Of a stretch of DNA of 64,000 nt, positions 47,702 to 56,784 are shown piece by piece. Source of the stretch: Firmicutes bacterium ASF500 (GTDB lineage Bacteria > Bacillota > Clostridia > Oscillospirales > Oscillospiraceae). The notes below the pieces were generated by a model. It was given only the letters and a program-made list of their open reading frames with translations. It made no database searches and had not been told where the DNA came from. Both the position numbers and the translations under genes were made by a program. How positions within the stretch are numbered: the first letter of the stretch is position 1; each line of letters starts with the position of its first letter. The DNA is taken from assembly GCA_000492175.2 (NCBI GenBank), contig CP097573.1, positions 3,100,001-3,164,000 on the forward strand, given 5' to 3'.

Positions 47702-47944
47702 GTGCTTGATAAAAAAATGATGGGACAGCGGTTATTTTCCGTCAGAGAAGCAAAAGGGATTTCACGTAAAGACCTTGCGGAGTTTTTAAAAGTGACTAAG
47801 ACACAGGTCTGCGATATTGAAAATGGGAAAAGCGGTACAAATCTGGAGCGATTTTATCAATTGTGCAAACTTTATCAAGTTTCCGCAGACTACCTCCTGG
47901 GTATCACTGACGACCCCACGTGGAGAGGGAAAACCACAGGTTAG
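47702..47944 (+). CDS. XRE-family transcriptional regulator
   Basis: 80 residues, Cro/CI-type helix-turn-helix: MMGQRLFSVREAKGISRKDL, FLKVTKTQVCDIENGKSGTN and YQVSADYLLGITDDP. GAGGT seven bases upstream selects the GTG at 47702; a GTG three codons earlier overlaps that site. Likely represses the divergent gene and itself through the AGAT dyads. Confidence 0.85.
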   Translation: MLDKKMMGQRLFSVREAKGISRKDLAEFLKVTKTQVCDIENGKSGTNLERFYQLCKLYQVSADYLLGITDDPTWRGKTTG

Positions 47945-47952
47945 CATCCCCA

Positions 47953-48156
47953 AAAGCCTCCTTTCGAAAGGAGGTGCCCCAGTTCGCAAACTGGGGCGGA
48001 GGATTGATTTCGCCGCAGGCGAAATGTGCGAAGCAAACGAGGTCTTAGAGCCTCATGTAGGGGCGGATATCATCCGCCCGTCAGGTCCAGGCGATGTCCA
48101 GCGGGCGGATAATATCCGCCCCTACAACGTACCCCCGAAGAACGGCGCGCCGGGGG
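47953..48156. repeat. Composite repeat A-B-(C) upstream of rimO
   Basis: Family A 47953-48053, family B 48057-48125, then a family C fragment GAACGGCGCGCCGGGGG (48139-48155). Family A and B parts are nearly identical to those at 45138 and 58219. Confidence 0.88.
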
Positions 48157-48196
48157 CTATTTTCCTTAAACTATCTATAAAAATTGGAGCAACATT

Positions 48197-49522
48197 ATGC
48201 CATATAAAATCGCGTTTATCTCTCTTGGCTGTGCCAAGAACCTGGTGAACACCGAGCAGATGATGGCGCTCTGCCGGGAGGCGGGGCACATTGTCACCGG
48301 AGACCCGGAGGGGGCGGACGTGGCGGTGCTGAACACCTGCGGGTTCATCGAGTCGGCCAAGAGCGAGGCCATTGACAACATCATCCAGCTGGGGGAGCTG
48401 AAGCAGGCGGGGAAGCTGAAAAAGCTCCTGGTGGCCGGCTGTCTCAGCCAGCGGTATCCCGGGGACATCCGGGCCGAGCTGCCCGAGGCGGACGGCCTGC
48501 TGGGCACGGGGAGCTACGCCGACGTGGTGTCCGCTGTGGAAGAGCTGATGACGGGGGAGAGGCCGGAATATTTCGGCGACATCCACCGTACCTATGAGGA
48601 CGGGGCGCGGCTGGTGACCACCCCGCCCTACACCGCCTACCTGAAAATCGCCGAGGGGTGCTCCAACGGCTGTGCCTTCTGCATCATCCCCAGACTGCGG
48701 GGGAAGTACCGCAGCCGGTCCATGGAGGCCCTGCTGGCCGAGGCGAGGAAGCTGGCCGATTCCGGGGTGAAGGAGCTCATTGTCATCGCCCAGGACATCA
48801 CCCGGTACGGCCTGGACCTGGAGCCCAGGACCTCCCTGGCCCAGCTGGTGAGGGAGCTTTGCGGGCTGGACTTCCACTGGATTCGCCTCCACTACCTGTA
48901 CCCCGAGGCCGTCACCGACGATCTGATTCAGGTGATCGCCTCGGAGCCCAAGGTGCTCCACTACCTGGACATCCCCATTCAGCACTGCAACGACGGAATT
49001 TTGGAAAAAATGCGCCGCCGGAACACCAAGGCGGAGCTGGAGGAGCTTTTCGACAAGCTCCGGGCCGCTATGCCCGACGTGGTTATCCGCACCTCCCTCA
49101 TCTGCGGCCTGCCCGGCGAGGGGGAGGCGGAGTTCGAGGAGCTGTGCGGCTTCCTGTGGGAGCAGAAGCTCCAGCGGGTTGGGGTGTTTCAGTTCTCCCC
49201 GGAGGAGGGCACCCTGGCCGCCGGAATGGAGGACCAGGTGGACCCGGACGCGGCCGCCCGGCGGGTAGAGCTGGTGGTGGACCTCCAGTCCCGGATTATG
49301 GACGGTTACAACGAGGAGCGTCTGGGCACGGTGATGGAGGTCCTGTGTGAGGGCTTCGACAGTGAGGCGGGCTGCTATGCCGGCCGCACCTACGCCGACT
49401 CGGTGGACATCGACGGCCGGGTGCTCTTCACCGCCGCCGGGCTGGTCCCCGCGGGAGAATTTGTCAACGTGCGCATCACCGGCGTCTCTGACGGAGACCT
49501 GACCGGAGAAATTGAGGAATAA
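48197..49522 (+). CDS. rimO: Ribosomal protein S12 methylthiotransferase
   Basis: A radical-SAM enzyme that adds a methylthio group to an Asp of ribosomal protein S12. 441 residues: N-terminal UPF0004 domain with three cluster cysteines (SLGCAKN; NTCGFIESAK; VAGCLSQR), radical SAM motif CSNGCAFCIIP (C-x3-C-x2-C), family signature PYTAYLKIAEGC and a C-terminal TRAM domain. Length and the RIRLHYLYPE-like IRLHYLYPE segment favour RimO over MiaB. pgsA follows after 12 bases. Confidence 0.94.
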   Translation: MPYKIAFISLGCAKNLVNTEQMMALCREAGHIVTGDPEGADVAVLNTCGFIESAKSEAIDNIIQLGELKQAGKLKKLLVAGCLSQRYPGDIRAELPEADGLLGTGSYADVVSAVEELMTGERPEYFGDIHRTYEDGARLVTTPPYTAYLKIAEGCSNGCAFCIIPRLRGKYRSRSMEALLAEARKLADSGVKELIVIAQDITRYGLDLEPRTSLAQLVRELCGLDFHWIRLHYLYPEAVTDDLIQVIASEPKVLHYLDIPIQHCNDGILEKMRRRNTKAELEELFDKLRAAMPDVVIRTSLICGLPGEGEAEFEELCGFLWEQKLQRVGVFQFSPEEGTLAAGMEDQVDPDAAARRVELVVDLQSRIMDGYNEERLGTVMEVLCEGFDSEAGCYAGRTYADSVDIDGRVLFTAAGLVPAGEFVNVRITGVSDGDLTGEIEE

Positions 49523-49534
49523 CGAGGTAATACT

Positions 49535-50059
49535 ATGAATACCGCAAACAAGCTGACCATCCTGCGGGTGGTGATGATTCCCGCCTTCCTGCTGGTGCTG
49601 TACCTGGATGTGCCCTATGCCAACTACTGGGCCCTGGCCATCTTCGCCGCCGCCAGTATCACCGACACGCTGGACGGCTACATCGCCCGGCACTACAACC
49701 AGATCACCGACTTCGGCAAATTTATGGACCCGCTGGCCGACAAGTGCCTGGTCACCGCCGCCATGCTGTGGTTCGTGGAGGTGGGGCAGATGCCCGCCTG
49801 GGCCCTGCTCATCGTGATCGTCCGGGAGTTCGCCGTCTCGGGCCTGCGGATGGTGGCCGCCGACAAGGGGCGGGTCATCGCCGCCGGCTGGTCGGGCAAG
49901 GTGAAGACCGCCGCCACTATGGTGTGCGTCCTCCTGATGCTGCTGCCGCTGCCGGAGATCGTGAGCCAGATCGGCACGGCGGTGATCGTGCTGACCACCA
50001 TCTACTCCGGCGTGGAGTACTTTATGAAAAACGCGGATATTTTGACTGAGGCAGGGTGA
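49535..50059 (+). CDS. pgsA: CDP-diacylglycerol-glycerol-3-phosphate 3-phosphatidyltransferase
   Basis: Makes phosphatidylglycerophosphate, the first step to phosphatidylglycerol and cardiolipin, in the membrane. 174 residues, several membrane helices, with the CDP-alcohol phosphotransferase motif D-x2-DG-x2-AR-x8-G-x3-D-x3-D seen in DTLDGYIARHYNQITDFGKF followed by MDPLADK. Placed between rimO and yitT, an order common in Firmicutes. Confidence 0.94.
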   Translation: MNTANKLTILRVVMIPAFLLVLYLDVPYANYWALAIFAAASITDTLDGYIARHYNQITDFGKFMDPLADKCLVTAAMLWFVEVGQMPAWALLIVIVREFAVSGLRMVAADKGRVIAAGWSGKVKTAATMVCVLLMLLPLPEIVSQIGTAVIVLTTIYSGVEYFMKNADILTEAG

Positions 50060-50067
50060 GAGCGTCT

Positions 50068-50946
50068 ATGGTCACGTCAAAGCAGAAAAAGGAACTGAAG
50101 GAATTTTTGATTCGGGTTCTGATGATCCTTCTGTCCTCGCTGATTATTTCGGTGAACTTTAAGAGCTTCGTCTCGGCGGGCGACCTGTTCCCCGGGGGAT
50201 TTACGGGGATCACCCGTCTGATCCAGCGGTGCGCCCTGGAGTTTGCCAACGTGGAGCTGCCCTTCGCCCCCATCAACCTGGCGTTCAACGCCATTCCCGC
50301 CGCCGTCAGCTATAAGCTGGTGGGCAAGCGGTTCACCATGTACTCCTGCCTGCATATCGTGCTCACCAGTATTTTTACCGACATGATGCCCGCCCTGGAC
50401 ATCACGGAGGATATTCTGCTGATCTGCATCTTTGGCGGTATCATCAACGGCTTTGCCCTCAGTCTGTGCCTGGGGGTGCGGGTGACCAGCGGCGGCACCG
50501 ATTTTATCGCCATCGCCCTGTCGGAGCGGAAGAACGTGGACGCCTGGAACTATATTTTCTGCGGCAATGTGGTGATGCTGGCGGTGGCCGGATACCTCTT
50601 CGGCTGGGACAAGGCGCTGTACTCCATGCTGTTCCAGTACGCCACCACCCAGGTGGTGAAGATGATGGACCCGGACGGGCGGCGGGCCACCCTGCTCATC
50701 GTCACCGGCCGGGAGAGCGCCGGAGGTGTGTGCGCTCAGATTCAGGACACCAACCACACCGCCACCCTGGTGGAGGGGGTGGGGCTGTATAACGGCGACC
50801 CCTGCGTGATGATCTACTCCGTGGTGGCCGACAGCCAGGTGCGGGCCCTGGTCCGTCGGGTCCGCCAGTCCGACCCCAAGGCCTTTGTCAACGTCCTGCG
50901 CACCAACCGGGTGTCGGGAAATTTCTACCGCAGGCCCAGGGATTGA
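50068..50946 (+). CDS. YitT family membrane protein (DUF2179)
   Basis: 292 residues: five or so membrane helices (LIRVLMILLSSLIISVNFKS; GDLFPGGFTGITRLIQR) and a C-terminal soluble DUF2179 domain (RRATLLIVTGRESAGGVCAQ onward). Function not established. ATG 50068 has AGGGTGAG upstream; a GTG at 50056 overlaps the pgsA stop and is less likely. Confidence 0.88.
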   Translation: MVTSKQKKELKEFLIRVLMILLSSLIISVNFKSFVSAGDLFPGGFTGITRLIQRCALEFANVELPFAPINLAFNAIPAAVSYKLVGKRFTMYSCLHIVLTSIFTDMMPALDITEDILLICIFGGIINGFALSLCLGVRVTSGGTDFIAIALSERKNVDAWNYIFCGNVVMLAVAGYLFGWDKALYSMLFQYATTQVVKMMDPDGRRATLLIVTGRESAGGVCAQIQDTNHTATLVEGVGLYNGDPCVMIYSVVADSQVRALVRRVRQSDPKAFVNVLRTNRVSGNFYRRPRD

Positions 50947-51085
50947 GCGGCCCTGCGGCTGCATGACGGATCGAGCGGTATTTCCAGAGGCTTTCCCAGA
51001 AAACTGGCTCCCTCCAGGTGATTCTTATTTTTCCCTTGACTTCTTTTAACTCTTTGTTTGGACATTCCCGCACAAGTGCTCAGCC

Positions 51086-51114
51086 TTGAAATCTTCCCAG
51101 AGGTGGGATATACT
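51086..51114 (+). promoter_or_regulatory. Promoter of the macrodomain gene
   Basis: TTGAAA, a 17-base spacer, TATACT; ATG 26 bases downstream. Confidence 0.75.
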
Positions 51115-51139
51115 AGAGGAAAAGGAAGGGGGAGCTGCT

Positions 51140-51649
<510 letters not shown>

Positions 51650-51781
51650 AGCAGCGTGACCGAAACCACCCCGCCCCTTGAAAACATTGCGTGTCAACCC
51701 TTTTGAAATTTCACTGTTTTACGGCAACCGCTCTATGACCGAGTAAGCTGGAGCTTTATTACAAATAGAGAAGGAGTTTTT

Positions 51782-52795
51782 ATGGCTGCGATTACATTAG
51801 GAAATACCGGTATCAAAATTGAGAAAAACGGTTTTGGCTGTCTGCCCATTCAGCGGGTGACGAAGGAGGAGGCCGCCTATCTGCTCCACAAGGCGGCGGA
51901 CGGGGGGATGAACTACTTTGACACCGCCCGGTCCTACTCCGACAGCGAGGAGAAGGTGGGCTATGCTTTCGCCGGGATGCGGGACAAGGTGGTTATTGCC
52001 ACCAAGACCGGCGCTCAGACCGCCGAGGGAATGTGGGAGCATCTGGAGACCAGTCTGCGCCTGCTGAACACCGACTATATCGACGTCTACCAGTTCCACA
52101 ACCCCGCCTTCTGTCCCAAGCCCGGCGGGGAGGACGGCCTGTACGACGCCGCCCTGGAGGCCAAAAAGCAGGGGAAAATTCGCCACATCGCTATCACCAA
52201 CCACCGGCTGGCGGTGGCCCATGAGGCCGTCGACTCCGGGCTGTACGCCCTGCTCCAGTTCCCCTACAGCTACCTCTCCGGCCCCCAGGAGCAGGAACTG
52301 GTGGACAAGTGCCGGGCAAAGGGGATGGGCTTTGTGGCGATGAAGGGCATGGCCGGCGGACTGCTCCGAAACGGGACCGCCGCCGCCGTCTGGATGGCCC
52401 AGCAGGAGGGCGTTGTCCCCATCTGGGGCGTTCAGCACGAGTGGGAGCTGGACCAGTTCCTGTCCTGCGTGCCCGAGGCCCCCACAATGACCGAGGAGTA
52501 CCGGACTCTCATTGAGAAGGACCGGGCCGAGCTCACTGGCAACTTCTGCCGGGGCTGCGGCTACTGCATGCCCTGCCCCGCGGGCATCCAGATCAACCAG
52601 TGCGCCCGGATCAGCCTGATGGTCCGCCGGGCCCCCGCCGCCGACTGGCTCAACGACTACTGGCAGGGCGAGATGAAGAAGATCGAGGGCTGCCTCCACT
52701 GCGGCCAGTGCGCCGCCAAATGCCCCTACGGCCTGGACACCCCCCAGCTGCTCCAGGACAACTATCAGGACTACTGGACCCACATCCAGGGATAA
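51782..52795 (+). CDS. Aldo/keto reductase with C-terminal 4Fe-4S ferredoxin domain
   Basis: 337 residues. Aldo/keto reductase barrel (FDTARSYSDSEEKVGYAF; VVIATKTGA; VYQFHNPAF), then GNFCRGCGYCMPCPAGIQIN and GCLHCGQCAAKCPYGLDTP, two cysteine clusters for [4Fe-4S] centres. This fusion is frequent in anaerobes and may couple to ferredoxin. Own AGAAGGAG ribosome site; a terminator follows. Confidence 0.9.
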   Translation: MAAITLGNTGIKIEKNGFGCLPIQRVTKEEAAYLLHKAADGGMNYFDTARSYSDSEEKVGYAFAGMRDKVVIATKTGAQTAEGMWEHLETSLRLLNTDYIDVYQFHNPAFCPKPGGEDGLYDAALEAKKQGKIRHIAITNHRLAVAHEAVDSGLYALLQFPYSYLSGPQEQELVDKCRAKGMGFVAMKGMAGGLLRNGTAAAVWMAQQEGVVPIWGVQHEWELDQFLSCVPEAPTMTEEYRTLIEKDRAELTGNFCRGCGYCMPCPAGIQINQCARISLMVRRAPAADWLNDYWQGEMKKIEGCLHCGQCAAKCPYGLDTPQLLQDNYQDYWTHIQG

Positions 52796-52800
52796 ACAGG

Positions 52801-52836
52801 AACCGCCCCCCTCGAGCAAGAAGGGGGCGGTTATTT
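52801..52836 (+). terminator. Terminator after the ferredoxin-type reductase
   Basis: AACCGCCCCC pairs with GGGGGCGGTT, followed by ATTT. It also stands just beyond the stop of the convergent small gene. Confidence 0.8.
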
Positions 52837-52838
52837 AC

Positions 52839-53057
52839 TCAGTACACGCGCTGCACACAGATACTCTGGGCGGAGATCTGAGGCGGGAGACTGGCGGTCA
52901 TCACGCCGTTAAAGACGATGCGCACCTGATCCCCGGGGTTTAGATTGCTGGTATTATGGTTGGTGTTGACCAGAACCTGTTGTCCGTTGGCGTTGTCGGT
53001 GACCAGCACCTGGGTGGTATTCCAGGACTGGACGACGGTTGCCAGCATAGTCACCAT
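52839..53057 (-). CDS. Small hypothetical protein (72 aa)
   Basis: MVTMLATVVQSWNTTQVLVT...; beta-rich, with VLVTDNANGQQVLVNTNHNT and GDQVRIVFNGVMT suggesting a small OB- or SH3-like barrel. No family assigned. AGGAGG eight bases before ATG 53057. It follows tmk by 37 bases on the same strand and is probably last in that transcript. Confidence 0.7.
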   Translation of the reverse strand: MVTMLATVVQSWNTTQVLVTDNANGQQVLVNTNHNTSNLNPGDQVRIVFNGVMTASLPPQISAQSICVQRVY

Positions 53058-53094
53058 GGAAGTCACCTCCTGTTGGATAAGAATCCGTGATATC

Positions 53095-53724
53095 CTATGC
53101 GCCGGAGGGCAGGAGGGTGCTTACCGCCTCCCAGATGTCCCCGGCGACGGCCTCGATGTCCCGGTCCCCGGAGATGATTACCACCCGCTCCCGGTCCCGC
53201 TCCAGGGCAAAGGCCTTGAAGTACTGCGCCCGGGTGCGGGTGAGCCGGTCTTTTGTCTCGAACAGCTCGGCGCTCTCCCGATTTCGGGCGATGCGCTCCA
53301 GGGCCAGCTCCGGGGACACGTCGATGAACAGGGTGGCCGTGGGCCGCAGAAGGCCGGCGCAGGGGCGGTTGGCCTCAATGACCCACTCCAGGGGCAGGTC
53401 CACGCTCTGATAGGCGTAGGAGGAGAAGTAGTACCGGTCGGACAGCACAACCATCCCCCGGTCCACCGCCTGGCACAGGCCGGTCTCCTTGTTGAGGAGA
53501 TGGTCCAGCCGGTCGGCGGCGAAGAGTGGGGCCACCACCCGGCTGTCGCATGTTACCTGCCCGGTGAGCACCTGGCGCAGCAGTTTCCCGATGGGGCCAG
53601 CCGTGGGCTCGCAGGTGGTCAGACAGGGGACGCCCGCCGCCTCCAGCCGCCGGGCCAGCAGCTGGAGCTGGGTGGATTTTCCGCTGCCGTCGATGCCCTC
53701 CAGGGCGAAGAATTGGCCTTGCAT
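53095..53724 (-). CDS. tmk: Thymidylate kinase
   Basis: Phosphorylates dTMP to dTDP. 209 residues: P-loop FFALEGIDGSGKSTQ, DRYYFSSYAYQ (DR-Y motif), the LID region with ERIARNRESAELFE, and the usual length. Preceded upstream by a family B repeat and the alanyl-tRNA editing gene. Confidence 0.94.
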   Translation of the reverse strand: MQGQFFALEGIDGSGKSTQLQLLARRLEAAGVPCLTTCEPTAGPIGKLLRQVLTGQVTCDSRVVAPLFAADRLDHLLNKETGLCQAVDRGMVVLSDRYYFSSYAYQSVDLPLEWVIEANRPCAGLLRPTATLFIDVSPELALERIARNRESAELFETKDRLTRTRAQYFKAFALERDRERVVIISGDRDIEAVAGDIWEAVSTLLPSGA

Positions 53725-53747
53725 AGCGCGGGCCTCCTTGTCTTGTT

Positions 53748-53816
53748 GTAGGGGCGGATATCATCCGCCCGTTTGGTATTCAGGAGAGGCGGCGGGCGGA
53801 TCATATCCGCCCCTAC
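53748..53816. repeat. Interspersed hairpin repeat, family B
   Basis: GTAGGGGCGGATATCATCCG ... GGGCGGATCATATCCGCCCC then TAC. Its last bases (CTAC) contain, on the minus strand, the TAG stop of the alanyl-tRNA editing gene. Confidence 0.88.
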
Positions 53817-54982
53817 AGAGCGGCGAAAAACGCCTCGATCTCTTCTCGTTTTGCCTGAACGCCGCCCTGGACAAAGTCCGGCTTGCCGCCGCCCCGGCCG
53901 TTCAGGGCCTGGTTCAGCTCCTTTACCAGGCCCCGAAGGTCTCCGTTAAGTTGACCGGCGGCGTATTTATACCCCAAGGAATCATCTCCAGAGAAGCAGG
54001 CGCACCGCCCGCCGCAGGCGTGGAGCACTGCGTCGCACAGTCGGCGCAGTCCGTCGGGGGAGAGGCCGGCCTCAAAGAGGAGCACGTCTCCGGCCTGACG
54101 GTACTGCTCCGCCAGGGCGGCGAAGCGGCCCTCCTCCAGGGCCAGCAGCCGGGACTTGAGGGACTCATTCTCCCTCAGCAGCCGCTCCACTGCCGCCCCC
54201 GTCTCAAAGACCTTGGCGGACAGCAGGCGGGAGACCTGGATGTTTTGCTCCAGCGCCCGGTCCAGATAGCGGAAAGCCCGTCCGCCACACACCAGCTCAA
54301 TGCGGACGCCCTCCCGGAGCTTCTGCATGGACAGCAGCTTCACCAGCCCCACCTGGGCGGGGTACCGCACATGGGTGCCGCAGCAGGCGCAGCAGTCCGC
54401 CCCGGGGAACGTCACAATGCGCACCTGTCCGGTGAGCTCCTTTTTGCTCCGGTAGTGGATGTTCTCCAGCTCCTGGGGGGAGGGGTAGGTGATCTCCGCC
54501 GGTTCGTTGACCTGCCAGAGGTGCCAGTTGGCCGTCCGCTCCAGCTGGGCAAACTGTTCCTCGGTGAGAGGGCGGTCGAAGTCGATGGTAATGACCTCCG
54601 CCCCCATATGGAAGCCCACATTCTCACAGCCCCACAGATAGTGGGCCAGCCCGGAGACGATATGCTCCCCGGAGTGTTGCTGCATCAGGTCAAACCGCCG
54701 GTCCCAGTCGATGACGCCGGTGACCGCCGTCCCCGCCTCCAGGGGGTGGTTGCAGGTGTGGACGATTTCGCCCTCCCGATTGTGGACCTCCAGTACCTTC
54801 ACCTTGTCCCGGACGCCGGGGAGCTCCAGCCGCCCAGTGTCATAGGGCTGGCCGCCCCCCTCGGGGTAGAAGGCGGTGCGGTCGAGGATTATGTCAAAGC
54901 CCTTTTTGCCCTTGACACAGGAGAGGACATTTGCCTCAAATTTGACCAGAAAGGCGTCCTGTTCGTATAATTTTTCTGTCAT
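53813..54982 (-). CDS. Alanyl-tRNA editing protein (AlaX-L type, with DHHA1 domain)
   Basis: 389 residues. N-terminal editing fold (LDRTAFYPEGGGQPYDTG), zinc motif QQHSGEHIVSG (HxxxH) with second ligands in CCACCGTHV, a coiled-coil link, then a DHHA1-like domain ending near GGRGGGKPDFVQGG. Such free-standing proteins hydrolyse mischarged Ser/Gly-tRNA(Ala). Start overlaps the gpsA stop by four bases (ATGA). Stop codon lies in the family B repeat, so the original C-terminus may have been slightly different. Confidence 0.9.
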   Translation of the reverse strand: MTEKLYEQDAFLVKFEANVLSCVKGKKGFDIILDRTAFYPEGGGQPYDTGRLELPGVRDKVKVLEVHNREGEIVHTCNHPLEAGTAVTGVIDWDRRFDLMQQHSGEHIVSGLAHYLWGCENVGFHMGAEVITIDFDRPLTEEQFAQLERTANWHLWQVNEPAEITYPSPQELENIHYRSKKELTGQVRIVTFPGADCCACCGTHVRYPAQVGLVKLLSMQKLREGVRIELVCGGRAFRYLDRALEQNIQVSRLLSAKVFETGAAVERLLRENESLKSRLLALEEGRFAALAEQYRQAGDVLLFEAGLSPDGLRRLCDAVLHACGGRCACFSGDDSLGYKYAAGQLNGDLRGLVKELNQALNGRGGGKPDFVQGGVQAKREEIEAFFAAL

Positions 54983-55974
54983 AGATAGCTCTCATCCCTC
55001 TCTGACCGTTTGGCCCGCCCCATCAGGCCGGTAACCACGGCGTGTACGTCCCGGCCCTCATAGAGGACCTCGTAGGCGGCCTGGGCAATGGGCATATCCA
55101 CCCCCGCCTTCCGGGCCAGGGCGCGGGCGTTGTCGGCGGCGTAGTAGCCCTCCACCACCGCGCCGACCTCCCGCAGGGCCTCGCCGACGGGCTTGCCCTG
55201 GCCGATGAGAATGCCGCACCGGCGGTTCCGGGAGTGCATGGAACAGCAGGTGGCGATCAGGTCGCCCACTCCGGCCAGACCGGCGAAGGTGTCCTTCCGC
55301 CCGCCGAGGGCCACCCCCAGCCGGGCCATCTCCGCCAGGCCTCGGGTCATAAGCAGAGACTTGGTGTTGTCGCCATAGCCCATGCCGTCACAGCAGCCGG
55401 CGCACAGGGCGATGACGTTTTTCAGCGCGGCGCTGATCTCGGTGCCGGTCCTGTCGCCGCTGGTGTACACCCGGAAGCGGGGATTCATGAACAGGTCCTG
55501 GACCTGCTCCGCCACCGCCAGGTCCTTGGAGGCCACCACGACTCCGGTGGGGATGTGCCGGCCCACCTCCTCGGCGTGGGAGGGCCCGGAGAGGACTGCG
55601 ACCGGGCACGGGACCTCCTCCTCAATGACCTGGCTCAGCAGCAGGGAGGAGTCCTTTTCGATGCCCTTGGACACCGACACCAGGATGGTCCCCGGGTCCA
55701 CCACCCCCCGGAGCCGCTGGGCCGTGGACCGCACGGCGAAGGAGGGCGTAGCCATTACCACCAGCCCGCAGTCCTTGACGGCGGCCAGATCGCTGGTGAA
55801 TTTCAGCTCCCGGGGCAGGGGGACGCCCTTCAGCATGGGACTCTCCCGGGTCTCCTGGAGGGTTTTTGTTTTCTCCTCCGTGTAGGACCACAGGGTGACA
55901 TCGCTGCCATTCTCCGCCAGCAGCAGCGCCAGCGCCGTCCCCCACGCGCCGCTGCCCAGAACTGTGATTTTCAT
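54979..55974 (-). CDS. gpsA: Glycerol-3-phosphate dehydrogenase [NAD(P)+]
   Basis: Reduces dihydroxyacetone phosphate to sn-glycerol 3-phosphate for phospholipids. 331 residues: Rossmann start MKITVLGSGAWGTALALLLA, VSVSKGIE, AVLSGPSHAEEV, catalytic Lys in ALKNVIALCAGCCDGMGYGD, and GLAGVGDLIATC. ATG 55974 follows GGAGG by nine bases. plsY upstream uses its product. Confidence 0.95.
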   Translation of the reverse strand: MKITVLGSGAWGTALALLLAENGSDVTLWSYTEEKTKTLQETRESPMLKGVPLPRELKFTSDLAAVKDCGLVVMATPSFAVRSTAQRLRGVVDPGTILVSVSKGIEKDSSLLLSQVIEEEVPCPVAVLSGPSHAEEVGRHIPTGVVVASKDLAVAEQVQDLFMNPRFRVYTSGDRTGTEISAALKNVIALCAGCCDGMGYGDNTKSLLMTRGLAEMARLGVALGGRKDTFAGLAGVGDLIATCCSMHSRNRRCGILIGQGKPVGEALREVGAVVEGYYAADNARALARKAGVDMPIAQAAYEVLYEGRDVHAVVTGLMGRAKRSERDESYL

Positions 55975-56007
55975 AGCGGGTTCCTCCCAGATTATGATTG
56001 TGATATG

Positions 56008-56086
56008 GTAGGGACGCATCACGATGCGTCCGTTTTTTATTCGGCGTAAAGGCAGAAGAGGGCGGACGCTTCGTGAAGCGTCCCTA
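56008..56086. repeat. Interspersed hairpin repeat, family D (GTAGGGACGCATC)
   Basis: GTAGGGACGCATCACGATGC ... GGACGCTTCGTGAAGCGTCC then CTAC. The terminal CTAC includes the plsY stop codon (TAG) on the minus strand. Confidence 0.82.
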
Positions 56087-56782
56087 CGCCTTCTTATGCA
56101 GGCTGAATTTGCTCTCCGTCCCGGTGAGCAGCCGGTGGATATTCCCACGGTGCATGTAGAGGATGAGCCCGCCGATGATAATGGACAAAATCAGCAGCAA
56201 GGTGTCCTGATAGACAAACCAGGTGGCGAAGGGGAAGGACGCCCCCGCCCAGCAGGAGCCCAGGGAGACGTACCGGGTCGCCACCGCCAGCACCAGAAAC
56301 CCGCCCCAGACCACCAGGGCAATCCGCCAGTCGATCATAATGGCGATCGCCCCGCCGGAAAGTATCCCTTTGCCTCCCTTGAAATGGAACATGCAGGGGA
56401 ACATGTGGCCCAGCAGACACCACAGCCCCGCCCAGTATTTGGCGTATGAGCCGTACATCCCATTGCTGCCAATGGTCATAGAAACGATCAACACACCGAT
56501 CAGGATAGCCAAAACCGCCTTAATCACATCACACAGGATGACGCCCAGTGTCAAAGGCCCGCCGAATGTGCGGTGGAAATTGGTCAGCCCGGCGTTGCCG
56601 CTGCCGTGGGTGCGGATATCGTCCCGCAGGATATATTTGGAGACGATCACCGCTCCGTTGAAGCAGCCCAGGAAATAGGCGGCAGCCGCGATCAACGCCA
56701 TAATCCAGAGAAGATATGCCACGCCGACCACCATGATAAAGGCATAAATAGGGCGAAAAAGCTCTGTCAGTCTATCATACAT
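56084..56782 (-). CDS. plsY: Glycerol-3-phosphate acyltransferase PlsY
   Basis: Transfers acyl from acyl phosphate to glycerol 3-phosphate at the membrane. 232 residues, about six membrane helices; motifs: YFLGCFNGAVIVSKYILRDD, HGSGNAGLTNFHRTFG (motif with the catalytic Ser/Arg loop) and HMFPCMFHFKGGKGI. Two bases after der. Its stop lies in a family D repeat. Confidence 0.93.
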   Translation of the reverse strand: MYDRLTELFRPIYAFIMVVGVAYLLWIMALIAAAAYFLGCFNGAVIVSKYILRDDIRTHGSGNAGLTNFHRTFGGPLTLGVILCDVIKAVLAILIGVLIVSMTIGSNGMYGSYAKYWAGLWCLLGHMFPCMFHFKGGKGILSGGAIAIMIDWRIALVVWGGFLVLAVATRYVSLGSCWAGASFPFATWFVYQDTLLLILSIIIGGLILYMHRGNIHRLLTGTESKFSLHKKA

Positions 56783-56784
56783 AT

